DNA of 64,000 nucleotides from Bacillus sp. CH30_1T (GTDB taxonomy: Bacteria > Bacillota > Bacilli > Bacillales > Bacillaceae_B), in the NCBI RefSeq assembly GCF_008364765.1, contig NZ_VTUY01000001.1, positions 63,526 through 127,525 on the forward strand, read 5' to 3'. Position 1 is the first letter of the stretch; each line of letters opens with the position of its first letter. The position numbers were made by a program, and so were the translations under genes. Below are positions 26,922 to 34,940 of the stretch, piece by piece. The notes beneath the pieces were generated by a model that was not told the origin of the DNA, did no database searches, and saw nothing but the letters and a program-made list of their open reading frames with translations.

Positions 26922-27192
26922 AAGAACCATCCAGTTGTAAAATGCGTTCATTGGTGGTCTCTAAGTAGAACTGATAGTTGTTCATTTTTAGTCTGAAAAA
27001 GGAATAGGTGTTGCCGAGCAGGTGCTTCCTGATTTCACGTGTGTCAGGGTGTATCTGAATAAAATCCGCCAGCTCCTGTACGGAAGATGAAGGGATTTCA
27101 GCGATAGAATAGTACGTCCCCTTCATATTGTCTTTTAACTTACTCATTGCGGTCATAGCCCTGTCTTTAAATTTTCTGCCATCTAACTCCAT
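26845..27192 (-). CDS. Hypothetical 115-residue protein
   Basis: An intact small cytosolic protein (MELDGRKFKDRAMTAMSKLK...AEIPSSSVQELADFIQIHPDTREIRKHLLG...YEFYLETTNER-like core...LVSYRSYRDSG). Mixed charge, helical N-terminal half, beta-like C-terminal half, no membrane segment, no Cys. GAGGAG precedes the ATG. I do not recognise a family. A degenerate copy of its last codons exists in the duplicated segment near 25900. It is transcribed in the same direction as the VOC genes on both sides. Confidence 0.6.
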   Translation of the reverse strand: MELDGRKFKDRAMTAMSKLKDNMKGTYYSIAEIPSSSVQELADFIQIHPDTREIRKHLLGNTYSFFRLKMNNYQFYLETTNERILQLDGSLNGKELVSYRSYRDSGDIHSPVKLS

Positions 27193-27341
27193 AGGTCCAC
27201 TCCTCTTTCGTTACTATTAAGAAGAATCCCCAATATCTCATAGAATAAACCGATATTTTTTCAGCTGGCCATTCCCCTATATAAAGAAAAGGGCCATGCC
27301 CCTGCACGCTGAATACAGCACGTAGAGGAAAGGCCACGACT

Positions 27342-27734
27342 TTAAGACTTCTGTTCAATCATCTGAATAAGGTTTCCACATGTATCGTCGAAGACAGCTA
27401 TTGTGATGTCGCCCATTGCGGTCGGCTCCATCGTAAACGTTACACCTTTTTCTACTAATCGCTTGTGCTCTTTGCGAATATCCGAAACCCCAAACATGGT
27501 TACAGGGATGCCGTCTGCGAATAATTTCTCTTGATACTCTTTCGCAGCCGGGTGCTCATTTGGTTCAAGTAAAAGCTCGGTCCCGTCTTGTTCATCAGGT
27601 GAAACAAGCGTAATCCACCTGTGTGCTCCTGTGGGAACGTCATGCTTTTTCACAAAGTCCAGCGTGTTCGTATAAAACGCCAATGCTTTGTCTTGATCTT
27701 GAACGAATATACTGGTAATAATAATTTTCATCAT
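27342..27734 (-). CDS. VOC-superfamily (glyoxalase-like) protein in an ArsR operon
   Basis: A ~130-residue protein: MKIIITSIFVQDQDKALAFYTNTLDF, then HRWITLVSPDEQDGTELLLEPN, GIPVTMFGVSDIRKEHKRLVEKGVTFTMEP and FDDTCGNLIQMIE. It is the common PhnB/glyoxalase type with two beta-alpha-beta modules. AAAGGAGG lies five bases before the ATG at 27734, so the in-frame ATG eight codons upstream is rejected. It is 57 bp downstream of an ArsR-type regulator on the same strand. In other bacteria this pairing is common and the VOC protein is thought to act on a toxic small molecule, but the compound is unknown. Confidence 0.85.
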   Translation of the reverse strand: MMKIIITSIFVQDQDKALAFYTNTLDFVKKHDVPTGAHRWITLVSPDEQDGTELLLEPNEHPAAKEYQEKLFADGIPVTMFGVSDIRKEHKRLVEKGVTFTMEPTAMGDITIAVFDDTCGNLIQMIEQKS

Positions 27735-27790
27735 AATTGCCTCCTTTAATCGTCGCAATGGCAGATTCTCTTCTGCCTATTTGTGATAAA

Positions 27791-28069
27791 TTAGTCTACC
27801 CATCCTTTCAATAAGTCTTTAAGTGGTTCTTTGTTAAACATAAGTACTCGATATTTTCCCTTCCGTTCTGAAATGACGAGTCCTGCATCTTCCAATAGAT
27901 TAAGATGTTTAGTGATCGCCTGTCGCGAAATGGAAAGGTTGTGTTTCATAACGAGACGTGCCGTAAGTTCATACAACGTCAGCGCGTTGCGGTCGGAAAG
28001 CTCATCTAGGATAAGTCGCCTAGTCGAGTCGCCAAGTGCCTTGAATATAGTGTCTTTGTCCCAAGTCAT
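27791..28069 (-). CDS. ArsR-family regulator with probably leaderless mRNA
   Basis: A 92-residue winged-helix repressor: KDTIFKALGDSTRRLILDELSDRNALTLYELTARL then LSISRQAITKHLNLLEDAGLVISERKGKYRVLMFNKEPLKDLLKGW. It belongs to the metal-free ArsR subgroup often paired with VOC or SRPBCC genes. There is no Shine-Dalgarno sequence: the -10 hexamer TATAAT ends six bases before the ATG, so transcription should start at or next to the A of the start codon. Two identical-type inverted repeats (GCAAC-N6-GTTGC) cover the promoter, suggesting self-repression. The VOC gene at 27342-27734 follows in the same unit. Confidence 0.85.
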   Translation of the reverse strand: MTWDKDTIFKALGDSTRRLILDELSDRNALTLYELTARLVMKHNLSISRQAITKHLNLLEDAGLVISERKGKYRVLMFNKEPLKDLLKGWVD

Positions 28070-28075
28070 AAATTC

Positions 28076-28105
28076 ATTATATGCAACTCATTGGTTGCCT
28101 GTCAA
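28076..28105 (-). promoter_or_regulatory. Consensus promoter of the arsR-VOC unit
   Basis: TTGACA (28105-28100), 18-base spacer, TATAAT (28081-28076) on the minus strand. Both boxes are perfect. Confidence 0.85.
28083..28098. promoter_or_regulatory. ArsR-type operator 1, inside the promoter spacer
   Basis: GCAACCAATGAGTTGC on the minus strand: inverted repeat GCAAC-N6-GTTGC filling the spacer between -35 and -10. Confidence 0.75.
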
Positions 28106-28111
28106 GCATAA

Positions 28112-28127
28112 GCAACTATTTGGTTGC
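28112..28127. promoter_or_regulatory. ArsR-type operator 2
   Basis: GCAACCAAATAGTTGC on the minus strand, 29 bp centre to centre from operator 1, just upstream of the -35 box. Confidence 0.75.
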
Positions 28128-28205
28128 TCGATAGAAGGCACTTAATGATTCAGCTATAATAAAAAGAATCCCCTTTTAATGTTCAGAGAGTTATTTGGAC
28201 ATAGA

Positions 28206-28519
28206 AAGAGGCTGGGACAAAAGTTTTTTATCCTAAGTCAAACCCGAACAAACCTGCTTCTTAGTGTGCAGGTTTGTTCGGGTTTATTATTTATTTTCGA
28301 ATCATTTGATTTTAGCTGTTTCCAGCGGTTGATTGGAGTGCAAGACGAAGACTCCTGCGGGAAGAGTAGCTTATGTGAGACCCCGCAGGCTTGCCGAGGA
28401 GGCTCACGGGCTACCCGCGGAAAGCGTAGTCTTGCACGGAAATCATTAGCGGTATGAAGAACCTACACTTCTATTGTTCGTCTTTTTATCGTGGTTTTTT
28501 AGTTTTGTCCCAGCCTCTT
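28206..28519 (+). repeat. 314-bp structured repeat with perfect terminal inverted repeats, copy B
   Basis: The ends are AAGAGGCTGGGACAAAA and TTTTGTCCCAGCCTCTT, exact complements of 17 bp. Inside are an 18-bp stem of AAACCCGAACAAA-type sequence and a GC-rich block with several nested complementary segments. No protein is encoded. It is the full-length partner of the inverted, truncated copy at 20153-20449. Confidence 0.85.
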
Positions 28520-28601
28520 CATCTTTTTATCGTCTTTTTAAAGCACCCTTTAGTGGAAGATGAAAATAGCCCTTACATTTCGTAGGAGCGATGATACGCA
28601 T

Positions 28602-29332
28602 TTACTTTTCAGCTGAGATTATCAAGAACATAGGTCTACGGAGTTCGTCTTTCATTTCGGGCATACTTTCTAACATTTCATTAGAGGGAATAGGTTCTTT
28701 AATTTTCGTTAGGTTAAAACCTGCAATAATTAAGTCGTTGACATAAGTTGAAAATGTACGATGATATTTTATAACATTTTCAGTTAGGAACGTTGTTTCA
28801 CGTAATCCTTCTAATTGGTAATTGTCAATTGCCCAATGCAAACGATTCCCTTTGTCATCATAATACCAATCCTGTTCATTTCGAGAAGTGAAAATTGGAT
28901 GTTCAACGGAAAATATAAAAGAACCACCTGGCTTTAGACAGTCATAGATTTTTTTACAGATGGTTTCAAAGGACTCTATATAGTGAAAAGCCAATGAACT
29001 GATCACAACATCAAATAGCGATTTAGAAAAATCAATGTCCTCAATAGGCATCTTAAAATATGAAATGAAGGAATCATTAGTCATTTCACGAGCTTGTTGA
29101 AGCATTTTTTCAGATATATCTACTCCAATAACAGACCTTGCTTGCTGTTCACGAGCATAACGACAATGCCAGCCAAAACCGCATCCCAAATCAAGCACAC
29201 TTTTGTTTTGGAGTTCGGGTAAAAGCTCTTTTAATACATGCCATTCTCCCGCACTTTTGAGCCCTTTGACTGATCGTTCCATATTTTTATATGCAGAAAA
29301 AAATTTACATCATCATACTTATTTTGCTTCAT
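28602..29332 (-). pseudogene. Class I SAM-dependent methyltransferase with 5' frameshift
   Basis: The main frame (226 codons from 29282) has the Rossmann motif SVLDLGCGFGWHCRYAREQQ, IGVDISEKMLQQAR, FDVVISSLAFHYIE and CLKPGGSFIFSVEHP. This is a typical small-molecule methyltransferase of the UbiE/YcgJ kind. Upstream, in another frame, lies MKQNKYDDVNFF, the usual beginning of this family; adding one T to the T7 run at 29297-29303 joins the two as ...NFFSAYKNMERSVKG. No ribosome binding site precedes the internal ATG at 29282. The gene is therefore either slightly truncated, frameshifted, or affected by a homopolymer error. The substrate is unknown. Confidence 0.75.
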
Positions 29333-29651
29333 AACCTTTACAACTCTTATATATTTAGTTAGCCTCCAAACAAATAAAGCAGGTCCAATTCAATTGTGAA
29401 TTTGCCTGCTATTTTCAAAGCTATTTGGAATTTTCTCTCCCCAAACGTAACCCCTTACTTTAAAAAGGATTCCTTACTTATATGTGTAACCGTTACTCCA
29501 ATTACATTAAACAACCTACCACACAACTCTACAACGTTTAAATCCTCACTCGTGCCAACGGAGATTTCTTCTTTTGGAGAAGTACCAGGACGTTTCTAGT
29601 ACTGCTTTTTGAATCGGGAGAACCGTCCAGTGCTTTCAGGGAGTATTATGC
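29333..29651. other. Intergenic region without a supported gene
   Basis: A short plus-strand frame (29396-29599) lacks a ribosome binding site and coding character. GGGAGAACCGTCC near 29617 is a half copy of the GGACGGTTCT repeat family. Confidence 0.4.
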
Positions 29652-29921
29652 CTAAGGTATTGAAATCCCTTCCTTAATAAAATATTTTATATTTCCTATT
29701 ATTGAATCAATGAGTTCGACTTCATCTAAGGGGTGATTTCCTAATGATCCTGTTTTCTTTATTTCGTTCTTATCAATATCAATAAATAATTTCATTACAA
29801 TGTTTTGATGCTTATGATCAATAACGTTGACTTCCGCCATTTTATTATAGATATCAATTCTCACATACTCATACTTGACTATTGGAGTTATGATCGCCTT
29901 ACTCGTCCAATCTTCTTCCAT
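29652..29921 (-). CDS. Hypothetical 89-residue protein
   Basis: A small acidic cytosolic protein (MEEDWTSKAIITPIVKYEYVRIDIYNKMAEVNVID...LFIDIDKNEIKKTGSLGNHPLDEVELIDSIIGNIKYFIKEG). Alternating hydrophobic residues suggest a beta-rich first half. GGAGTG precedes the ATG at seven bases. I do not recognise a family. Neighbours are independent genes on the same strand. Confidence 0.6.
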   Translation of the reverse strand: MEEDWTSKAIITPIVKYEYVRIDIYNKMAEVNVIDHKHQNIVMKLFIDIDKNEIKKTGSLGNHPLDEVELIDSIIGNIKYFIKEGISIP

Positions 29922-30046
29922 TAAAGGTCACTCCATTCTTTGCAAGAATAGCTGCCATTGTCACTATTGATCTCCCTGACCATTTGGCTTCCAGATTTAC
30001 AATTAGAGCTTTTACCTCTTCAATTAAAGCATTAAGGGATAAAATA

Positions 30047-30601
30047 TTAACTCAACATATTTAGCAATTGTTCCGTTGAAAGTATGGTGGCGAATTCATC
30101 ATTCAAGGTAGCCAAAGACACATTATGTATAATTTCTGGATCATAATAATGGCCATCTTGATCTTCCATTCCAAATGCCGCTGTAGCATCGGATATAAGG
30201 TATGTTTCAAAACCTAAATTCCCGCTCATTCTGGTAGTTGTTGAGACGCAATGAGGAGTGGTTAATCCTGTTATTATTACCGTTTTAATATGATTTGCAT
30301 TTAACGTTTCTTCTAAATTGGTGCCAATAAAACTACTATTCACTTTCTTGGTAATAACCACTTCTTCTTCAAGAGGACTAACCAATTCCTTTATGGTGAA
30401 ACCTTTATTGTCGGGATAAAATACAGAATCAGGATGATCTGACTTGTGTTGAATGTGAATGACTTGTCCTCCTTTCGCCCTCCAAACCTTTAGTATTTCA
30501 CTAATATTCTCTTCTGCATTTACATTATTTCGTTCTCCCCATTTTGGGTCATCAAATGCTTTCTGAACATCCACTATAATCAATGCACTGTTATTATTCA
30601 C
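30047..30601 (-). CDS. Isochorismatase-family cysteine hydrolase
   Basis: A 184-residue enzyme with the family triad: D11 in ALIIVDVQKAF, K86 in ITKKVNSSFIGTNLEETL, and C118 in VIITGLTTPHCVSTTTRM. The cis-peptide GLTTPHC motif and C-terminal D(A)T.AFG are also present. Enzymes of this fold hydrolyse amides or vinyl ethers (nicotinamide, N-carbamoylsarcosine, isochorismate); this sequence gives no clear substrate. The GTG start has AGGAGGAAGG just upstream. It is a single-gene unit. Confidence 0.88.
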   Translation of the reverse strand: MNNNSALIIVDVQKAFDDPKWGERNNVNAEENISEILKVWRAKGGQVIHIQHKSDHPDSVFYPDNKGFTIKELVSPLEEEVVITKKVNSSFIGTNLEETLNANHIKTVIITGLTTPHCVSTTTRMSGNLGFETYLISDATAAFGMEDQDGHYYDPEIIHNVSLATLNDEFATILSTEQLLNMLS

Positions 30602-30725
30602 GATCCTTCCTCCTCTATGAAATTCGGTTAGTCATTTATTTATTATAAGATTCAACAAAAAGAGAGATAAACCTTTTCAATAAACGCGCTCAATAGTTGA
30701 TGAATCGAGAGCCCTCATTTATATG

Positions 30726-30887
30726 CTACCGTTCCCTCTTTTCAACAAATAACAAAATTAACGTCGCCAAAGGACCCATTACAAGTGAAAGCAGAAACCA
30801 GTTTAACCCCTTCCTATTTTTACCTTGTGCAAGTGCAGCATTTATCAATGCCAGTGTACCCCAACCTACAAAATATTGATTATCCAT
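30726..30887 (-). CDS. 53-residue small membrane protein
   Basis: ATG at 30887, seven bases after GGAGG; the frame reads MDNQYFVGWGTLALINAALA, QGKNRKGLNWFLLSL, VMGPLATLILLFVEKRER. Two hydrophobic stretches are separated by a short basic loop with the pattern Q-G-K-N-R..G...WF, common in tiny bacterial membrane proteins that are sometimes mis-annotated as antitermination factors. A second ATG one codon upstream is too close to the ribosome binding site. Function unknown. Confidence 0.7.
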   Translation of the reverse strand: MDNQYFVGWGTLALINAALAQGKNRKGLNWFLLSLVMGPLATLILLFVEKRER

Positions 30888-31025
30888 CATCTGTCCTCCA
30901 TGTGTTCTTCAAATCAATACCAATTATTTCAAATCCCATTATCCTACTCAAGCCAAATTTTCACAATAAAAAAGCTTACCGTGTTCTCGATGATCATATC
31001 CGGTATTAAATTTAAACCTTCTAAT

Positions 31026-31535
31026 TTACTGCGAATACAGTTCTACTATTTTTTTTATGGGTAATTTATTTGTATCACTCAGATCAACAAAATAGGGTAA
31101 CTGCCATTTTTGAGTTTTTATCGCTTGTTTGCTAGTTGGGGTATCCCAACTAGGGTAAACTCTAATGGCCATTTTCCCTTTTGTAGCACTTGTTTTAAGA
31201 ATATTTTGTTTGGCAAGAATGTCTTTCGGGAAAATAAATTGTCCCCATTCATCATTACTCAAAAAGGTATTGATGACCAACAAATCGGGTGCCTTTTCAT
31301 ATGTATATGGCTGATTTTTATCATTTTCATCTTTTTCCCAAAAAGCAACAAACTGCCCTACCTTATTAGGTGTTTTTTTTGCGACTCTAAATCGAACTGA
31401 GCAAGAAGCTAATTGAAATGTACCAGCTCCGTAATTTGAATTTTGTTTTTCTTCTTGAATCGATTTTACGTTTAATTGATTGGGTTCATAAACTAATTTG
31501 TTTACATGAGTTAACGCTTTATTAAAATTGTTCAC
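31026..31535 (-). CDS. MepB-family protein
   Basis: A 169-residue soluble protein. The core YGAGTFQLASCSVRFRVAKKTPNKVGQFVAFWEKDENDKNQPY, WGQFIFPKDILAKQNIL and GKMAIRVYPSWDTPTSKQAIKTQKWQLPYFVDL matches MepB. MepB was named for its place in the Staphylococcus aureus mepRAB multidrug-efflux operon, but its own function is unknown. Here it stands without mepA or mepR. The GTG start follows AGGAGTG. Confidence 0.85.
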   Translation of the reverse strand: MNNFNKALTHVNKLVYEPNQLNVKSIQEEKQNSNYGAGTFQLASCSVRFRVAKKTPNKVGQFVAFWEKDENDKNQPYTYEKAPDLLVINTFLSNDEWGQFIFPKDILAKQNILKTSATKGKMAIRVYPSWDTPTSKQAIKTQKWQLPYFVDLSDTNKLPIKKIVELYSQ

Positions 31536-31680
31536 ATCTTCACTCCTAACCTTTTAATTTTTTCAATACTCAAATAAGTTTTCATAAAAAATGAGCTTAC
31601 CGTGTTCTCGATAAGCCCCCTTTTAATGGCATAAAGTACGTGTTGAGGGTCAGACCCCAACGATAGCCCGGGCCAAGCTT

Positions 31681-31887
31681 TTACCCGTTCTTATCTAATT
31701 TTTTTTCGAGCAATTCCACTCGTTGTTTTAAAGTGTTTATTTCCTTTATCATTTCTCTATCATCTTTCTTTTTTGACTTTTCTGTATCTTTATAGATGAT
31801 TTGATTGACACCCCAATAAACCATTAAAATGCATAGTCCAAGTACGATCAAGGTAATTATGATACCAAAGAACGTTTCTAAAATAAT
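31681..31887 (-). CDS. Membrane-anchored coiled-coil protein, apparently with an AUU start
   Basis: The frame runs IILETFFGIIITLIVLGLCI, LMVYWGVNQIIYKD, then a charged helix EKSKKKDDREMIKEINTLKQ, RVELLEKKLDKNG and TAA. It is a single membrane helix followed by a heptad-like coiled coil, a common type of small bacillary protein. A strong AGGAGG lies nine bases before the first ATT, but no ATG, GTG or TTG is at a usable distance; the first TTG is 12 codons later. ATT is known as a rare start codon (infC). Otherwise the normal start has been lost by mutation. Confidence 0.5.
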   Translation of the reverse strand: MILETFFGIIITLIVLGLCILMVYWGVNQIIYKDTEKSKKKDDREMIKEINTLKQRVELLEKKLDKNG

Positions 31888-32033
31888 ACGTCAACTCCTC
31901 CTTTTTTTAAATTCGAAGTTTTTTACCGGCCTATATTTCCATTATTTCTTTAACAGTCCAATAACGGAATATAGAATAATCTGCTACTCAAACGTCAGCT
32001 TTTGCCCTCTATAATTGAAAAACGATTTAACTC

Positions 32034-32765
32034 TTTGAAGTAGTATCATATTATTTAAACTTCTTTGAAAATATGATAAAATATGGAAAAAGAAGTGTCA
32101 AACATATTTGACACTTCCATTACCTAAACGTTTGAATTTCTCGATGTCTATTCCTATAATTAATGTCTGTGAAGTTTTTGGATATAATTCATATTAAAGG
32201 CCGCCAGGTAGATATGATTTTGTCCGTTTTGCTTGCCTACTCAGGACACTCCGTTTAGGGAGAGAAACAGCAATTGAACCAGACATAGCAGTCTAATTCA
32301 CATAGGAATTAGATCTGCTTCTTTTTTTGTTAGATCAGTGATTAAAATTGGGTAGATTAAATAAATCATTTGACTTCGCCGGAAGCTGAAAAATTGATTC
32401 TTCCATGTTCTATAGTCATTCAAAAATGATAAAAAACGATAAAACGCCAAAGTTAGAGAAGGGGGTGGCGTTTTAACAAACTTTATTTACGTTTTGGTTA
32501 TGTTATCCTGATTGAGTTTAACAGACTTTGGAATCAGGGATTTAATTTTAAACTACGGGAATACATTCAAAGCAAATGAACAAACTAATAAACGGGAAGC
32601 AATTAGCTCATGCTCCTTTCTAAAATGGATACCTTCAAATATTAATTTGGAGGTATCTTTATTTTTGGATTTGTTAATTCACCAAATCTAATTTTTGTAT
32701 AACTAACTAAACTTTATCCCAATAGAGATTTTTTAAGTAAACTCTAAAGTTCTCATAATAATTTC
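32034..32765. other. Gene-poor stretch with three orphan hairpins
   Basis: No gene is supported. Terminator-like structures occur at 32291-32335 (TCTAATTC/GAATTAGA then TTTTTTT), 32450-32477 (AAAACGCC/GGCGTTTT) and 32622-32660 (GATACCT/AGGTATC then TTTATTTTT). Three terminators without genes suggest lost genes or small RNAs, but no convincing promoters were found. Confidence 0.4.
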
Positions 32766-32831
32766 ATGCTTCGGGGAAACAATAACTATAGATCTGAAAG
32801 ATCTAATTTAAATTTAGAAAGGAGAATGAAT

Positions 32832-33107
32832 GTGAATAAAAAGTGGCTTCTCTTGCTAACAAGTATGTTCATTTCTGCTATGTTAGTTGGATGTAACTTT
32901 GGGGATCAGGACCCACCACCTCCTGAAACAGAACAAAATGGAGATCAAGATCAACAACCAGAACCGAATCCGGCACCCGAAGAAGAGCAAGATCCAGACC
33001 CAGGAGAAACTCCTGCAGAAGAGCTTGAAGAAGACCTAGAAGAGCCGTTTGAAGATCCAGACGGTGATGGAATAGACGAAAATGATCCCAACCCAGAAGA
33101 AAACTAA
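32832..33107 (+). CDS. Small acidic lipoprotein
   Basis: A 91-residue lipoprotein: signal MNKKWLLLLTSMFISAML, lipobox LVGC, then a Pro/Glu/Asp-rich tail (DPPPPETEQNGDQDQQPEPNP; EELEEDLEEPFEDPDG; DGIDENDPNPEEN). The last part, DPDGDGIDENDPNP, resembles a thrombospondin type 3 calcium loop. It would be anchored outside the membrane and may bind Ca2+ or act as a spacer. The GTG start is chosen because AAAGGAG lies seven bases before it; an ATG two codons earlier is too close. Function unknown. Confidence 0.7.
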   Translation: MNKKWLLLLTSMFISAMLVGCNFGDQDPPPPETEQNGDQDQQPEPNPAPEEEQDPDPGETPAEELEEDLEEPFEDPDGDGIDENDPNPEEN

Positions 33108-33156
33108 TACCAATTAATTGCAAAGTAATATAAATTGATATTAGAACTAAAAAAGT

Positions 33157-33199
33157 AAAAGAGCCAATCCTTTTAAAGAAATAAGGAGGTGGCTCTTTT
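33157..33199 (+). terminator. Terminator of the lipoprotein gene
   Basis: AAAAGAGCCA/TGGCTCTTTT stem followed by C and T residues. Confidence 0.75.
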
Positions 33200-33359
33200 C
33201 TCACTTCCGAACTTCTGCAAGATAGACAAAAGAAATAATATGGTCTATCCATTTATCAACCCTGGATTGATCTTCAATTTAGTGACCCGATTGCAGAATA
33301 ACTATAATATCACTCGGAATTCACCTAGTATAAAACCAGAAGTACTTTCCCTAACAAAT

Positions 33360-33470
33360 ATGTACTTATGTCCCATTGTCTTTTTTGAACGGTATCATCA
33401 TACTTAAAATTGACACCGCTATCGAACTTAGAATAAACCATCATTCATACCCAAGCACCATTCCAACATC
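33360..33470 (-). pseudogene. Possible scrap of an MFS transporter
   Basis: On the minus strand DVGMVLGYE-stop-WFILSSIAVSILSMMIPFKK reads like the last helix of a major facilitator transporter, with one in-frame stop. The segment is too short for certainty. Confidence 0.25.
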
Positions 33471-33688
33471 TGCTTTGATGACTACATTTATTAACATTTT
33501 CCGACAGATTCTTTACAAGAAATTAACTTGAGAAATAATAACTCCGTACACTATCATTGCAAGTAGAGGCATATTCAACTAATTGCCAATCCCCATTGAA
33601 AACTATTTCAACCAGTCTTGCTTTTAAACAGTCCCTAATCGTTCTAAATCGTGACCGTTCCACATTTCACTTTGATTGCCATCTTTGT

Positions 33689-33893
33689 CTTACTATTAAC
33701 CTCTCATTCTCTAAGAATAAGGGGTTGATATATAAATTTACATACAGGAGGCATTCCCATGTTGAAGAAATCGATGTTGTTTGTTTTTGCACTGGTTCTC
33801 TCATTCGCTTTATTCCTGCCGACCGCCTTTGCGTTTCCGCCTGGCACACCGTCCAAGTCTACGGCCCAATCACAACTGAACGCTCTGACCGTG
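33689..33893 (+). repeat. Nuclease 5' region, copy A of an inverted pair
   Basis: The promoter-proximal DNA, ribosome binding site and first ~45 codons of the nuclease gene at 33759. The same sequence in opposite orientation, ~88% identical by eye, is at 38379-38582. Confidence 0.75.
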
Positions 33894-34382
33894 AAGTCCG
33901 AAAGCTCCATGACCGGCTACTCCAGGGACAAATTTCCGCACTGGATCGGGCAAGGCAGTGGCTGCGACACCCGTCAGTTAGTGCTCCAGCGTGATGCTGA
34001 CTACTACAGCGGCAGCTGCCCTGTGACGTCCGGCAAATGGTACAGCTACTATGACGGTGTCACCTTCTACGATCCTTCCGACCTTGATATCGATCACGTC
34101 GTCCCCCTTGCTGAAGCGTGGCGTTCCGGTGCCAGCAGTTGGTCGACACAGAAGCGCGAAGACTTCGCCAACGACCTGAGCGGCCCGCAACTAATTGCGG
34201 TGAGTGCCAGCTCCAACCGCTCCAAAGGCGACCAGGATCCATCGACGTGGCAGCCACCGCGTTCCGGAGCAGACTGTGGTTACTCTAAGTGGTGGATCAG
34301 TACCAAGTACAAATGGGGTTTAAGCCTGCAATCTTCAGAGAAAACCGCACTTCAGGGCATGCTGAACAGCTGCGTTTACTGA
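33759..34382 (+). CDS. Secreted HNH-family nuclease (GmrSD C-terminal/DUF1524-like)
   Basis: A 207-residue exported protein. Signal peptide ~1-25 (MLKKSMLFVFALVLSFALFL...AFAF). The mature part carries DLDIDHVVPLAEAWRSGASSWS, the His-containing beta-beta-alpha-metal motif of this family, followed by LIAVSASSNRSKGDQDPSTW, where the Asn completes the H-N-N site. Four cysteines (GCDTR, SGSCP, ADCGY, NSCVY) could form two disulfides, as in Streptomyces secreted nucleases. The body is clearly GC-richer than its surroundings, pointing to transfer. It may digest DNA for food, uptake or competition. A good terminator lies after it, and a small gene of similar composition follows. Confidence 0.88.
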   Translation: MLKKSMLFVFALVLSFALFLPTAFAFPPGTPSKSTAQSQLNALTVKSESSMTGYSRDKFPHWIGQGSGCDTRQLVLQRDADYYSGSCPVTSGKWYSYYDGVTFYDPSDLDIDHVVPLAEAWRSGASSWSTQKREDFANDLSGPQLIAVSASSNRSKGDQDPSTWQPPRSGADCGYSKWWISTKYKWGLSLQSSEKTALQGMLNSCVY

Positions 34383-34394
34383 TTTGAATAACAG

Positions 34395-34427
34395 CAATGC
34401 CCGTACGACCGGCTCGTACGGGCATTG
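34395..34427 (+). terminator. Terminator of the nuclease gene
   Basis: A perfect 14-bp stem CAATGCCCGTACGA/TCGTACGGGCATTG with a 5-base loop. Confidence 0.85.
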
Positions 34428-34459
34428 TTCATACCAAACACAATAGTGGAGGAATACAT

Positions 34460-34702
34460 ATGGATAAGATATCAACGATTTTCACCGCAACCCATGGTGT
34501 CATGACCTCTGAGGTCGGCGTGATCAGCGGTGAGCTTGAACTTGTCACCACCTGCGATAATGATGGCGTGCTGACTCTTGCTGTGACATATGTTGGGGCT
34601 GAGGAGTGGTATTCGCTGCCGGGTGAGGAGTATCGTTTGCATGATATACGTGATCATAAAGTGGTTCATGAAATGCTTGTGAATGTGTTGGCGCGTCCTT
34701 GA
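34460..34702 (+). CDS. 80-residue protein next to the nuclease, unknown function
   Basis: Begins MDKISTIFTATHGVMTSEVG; ATG at 34460 after GGAGG. The sequence is acidic and beta-like (VISGELELVTTCDNDGVLTLAVTYVGAEEWYS), then LHDIRDHKVVHEMLVNVLARP. Its base composition is like that of the nuclease 78 bp upstream rather than the surrounding AT-rich DNA, so both may have arrived together. A cytosolic inhibitor or partner of the nuclease is conceivable, but no family similarity supports it. Confidence 0.6.
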   Translation: MDKISTIFTATHGVMTSEVGVISGELELVTTCDNDGVLTLAVTYVGAEEWYSLPGEEYRLHDIRDHKVVHEMLVNVLARP

Positions 34703-34940
34703 AACAGAGGGACATAGCAAAACCCCTTTCAAAAAACGATGCCTGCCCCCGGCACTTGAGTAGAAGAATATAAATCAATCCGGATGATTACACGTGGCAG
34801 GACAACATCGTTGAGTCCTGCCTTATTTGTGTTTTGTTTTTACTGTGAGGGATGCTTCATTTAAAAATTTTATGGTATGATGATTAAATTGTTTGCCATA
34901 ACAAATACTTATGTATATTCATCTTAGAAAAGAGGTACTT

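Noticed and set aside
27167..27358. 63-codon minus-strand frame between the hypothetical gene and the VOC gene
   Set aside because: It overlaps both neighbours in another frame and lacks a ribosome binding site.
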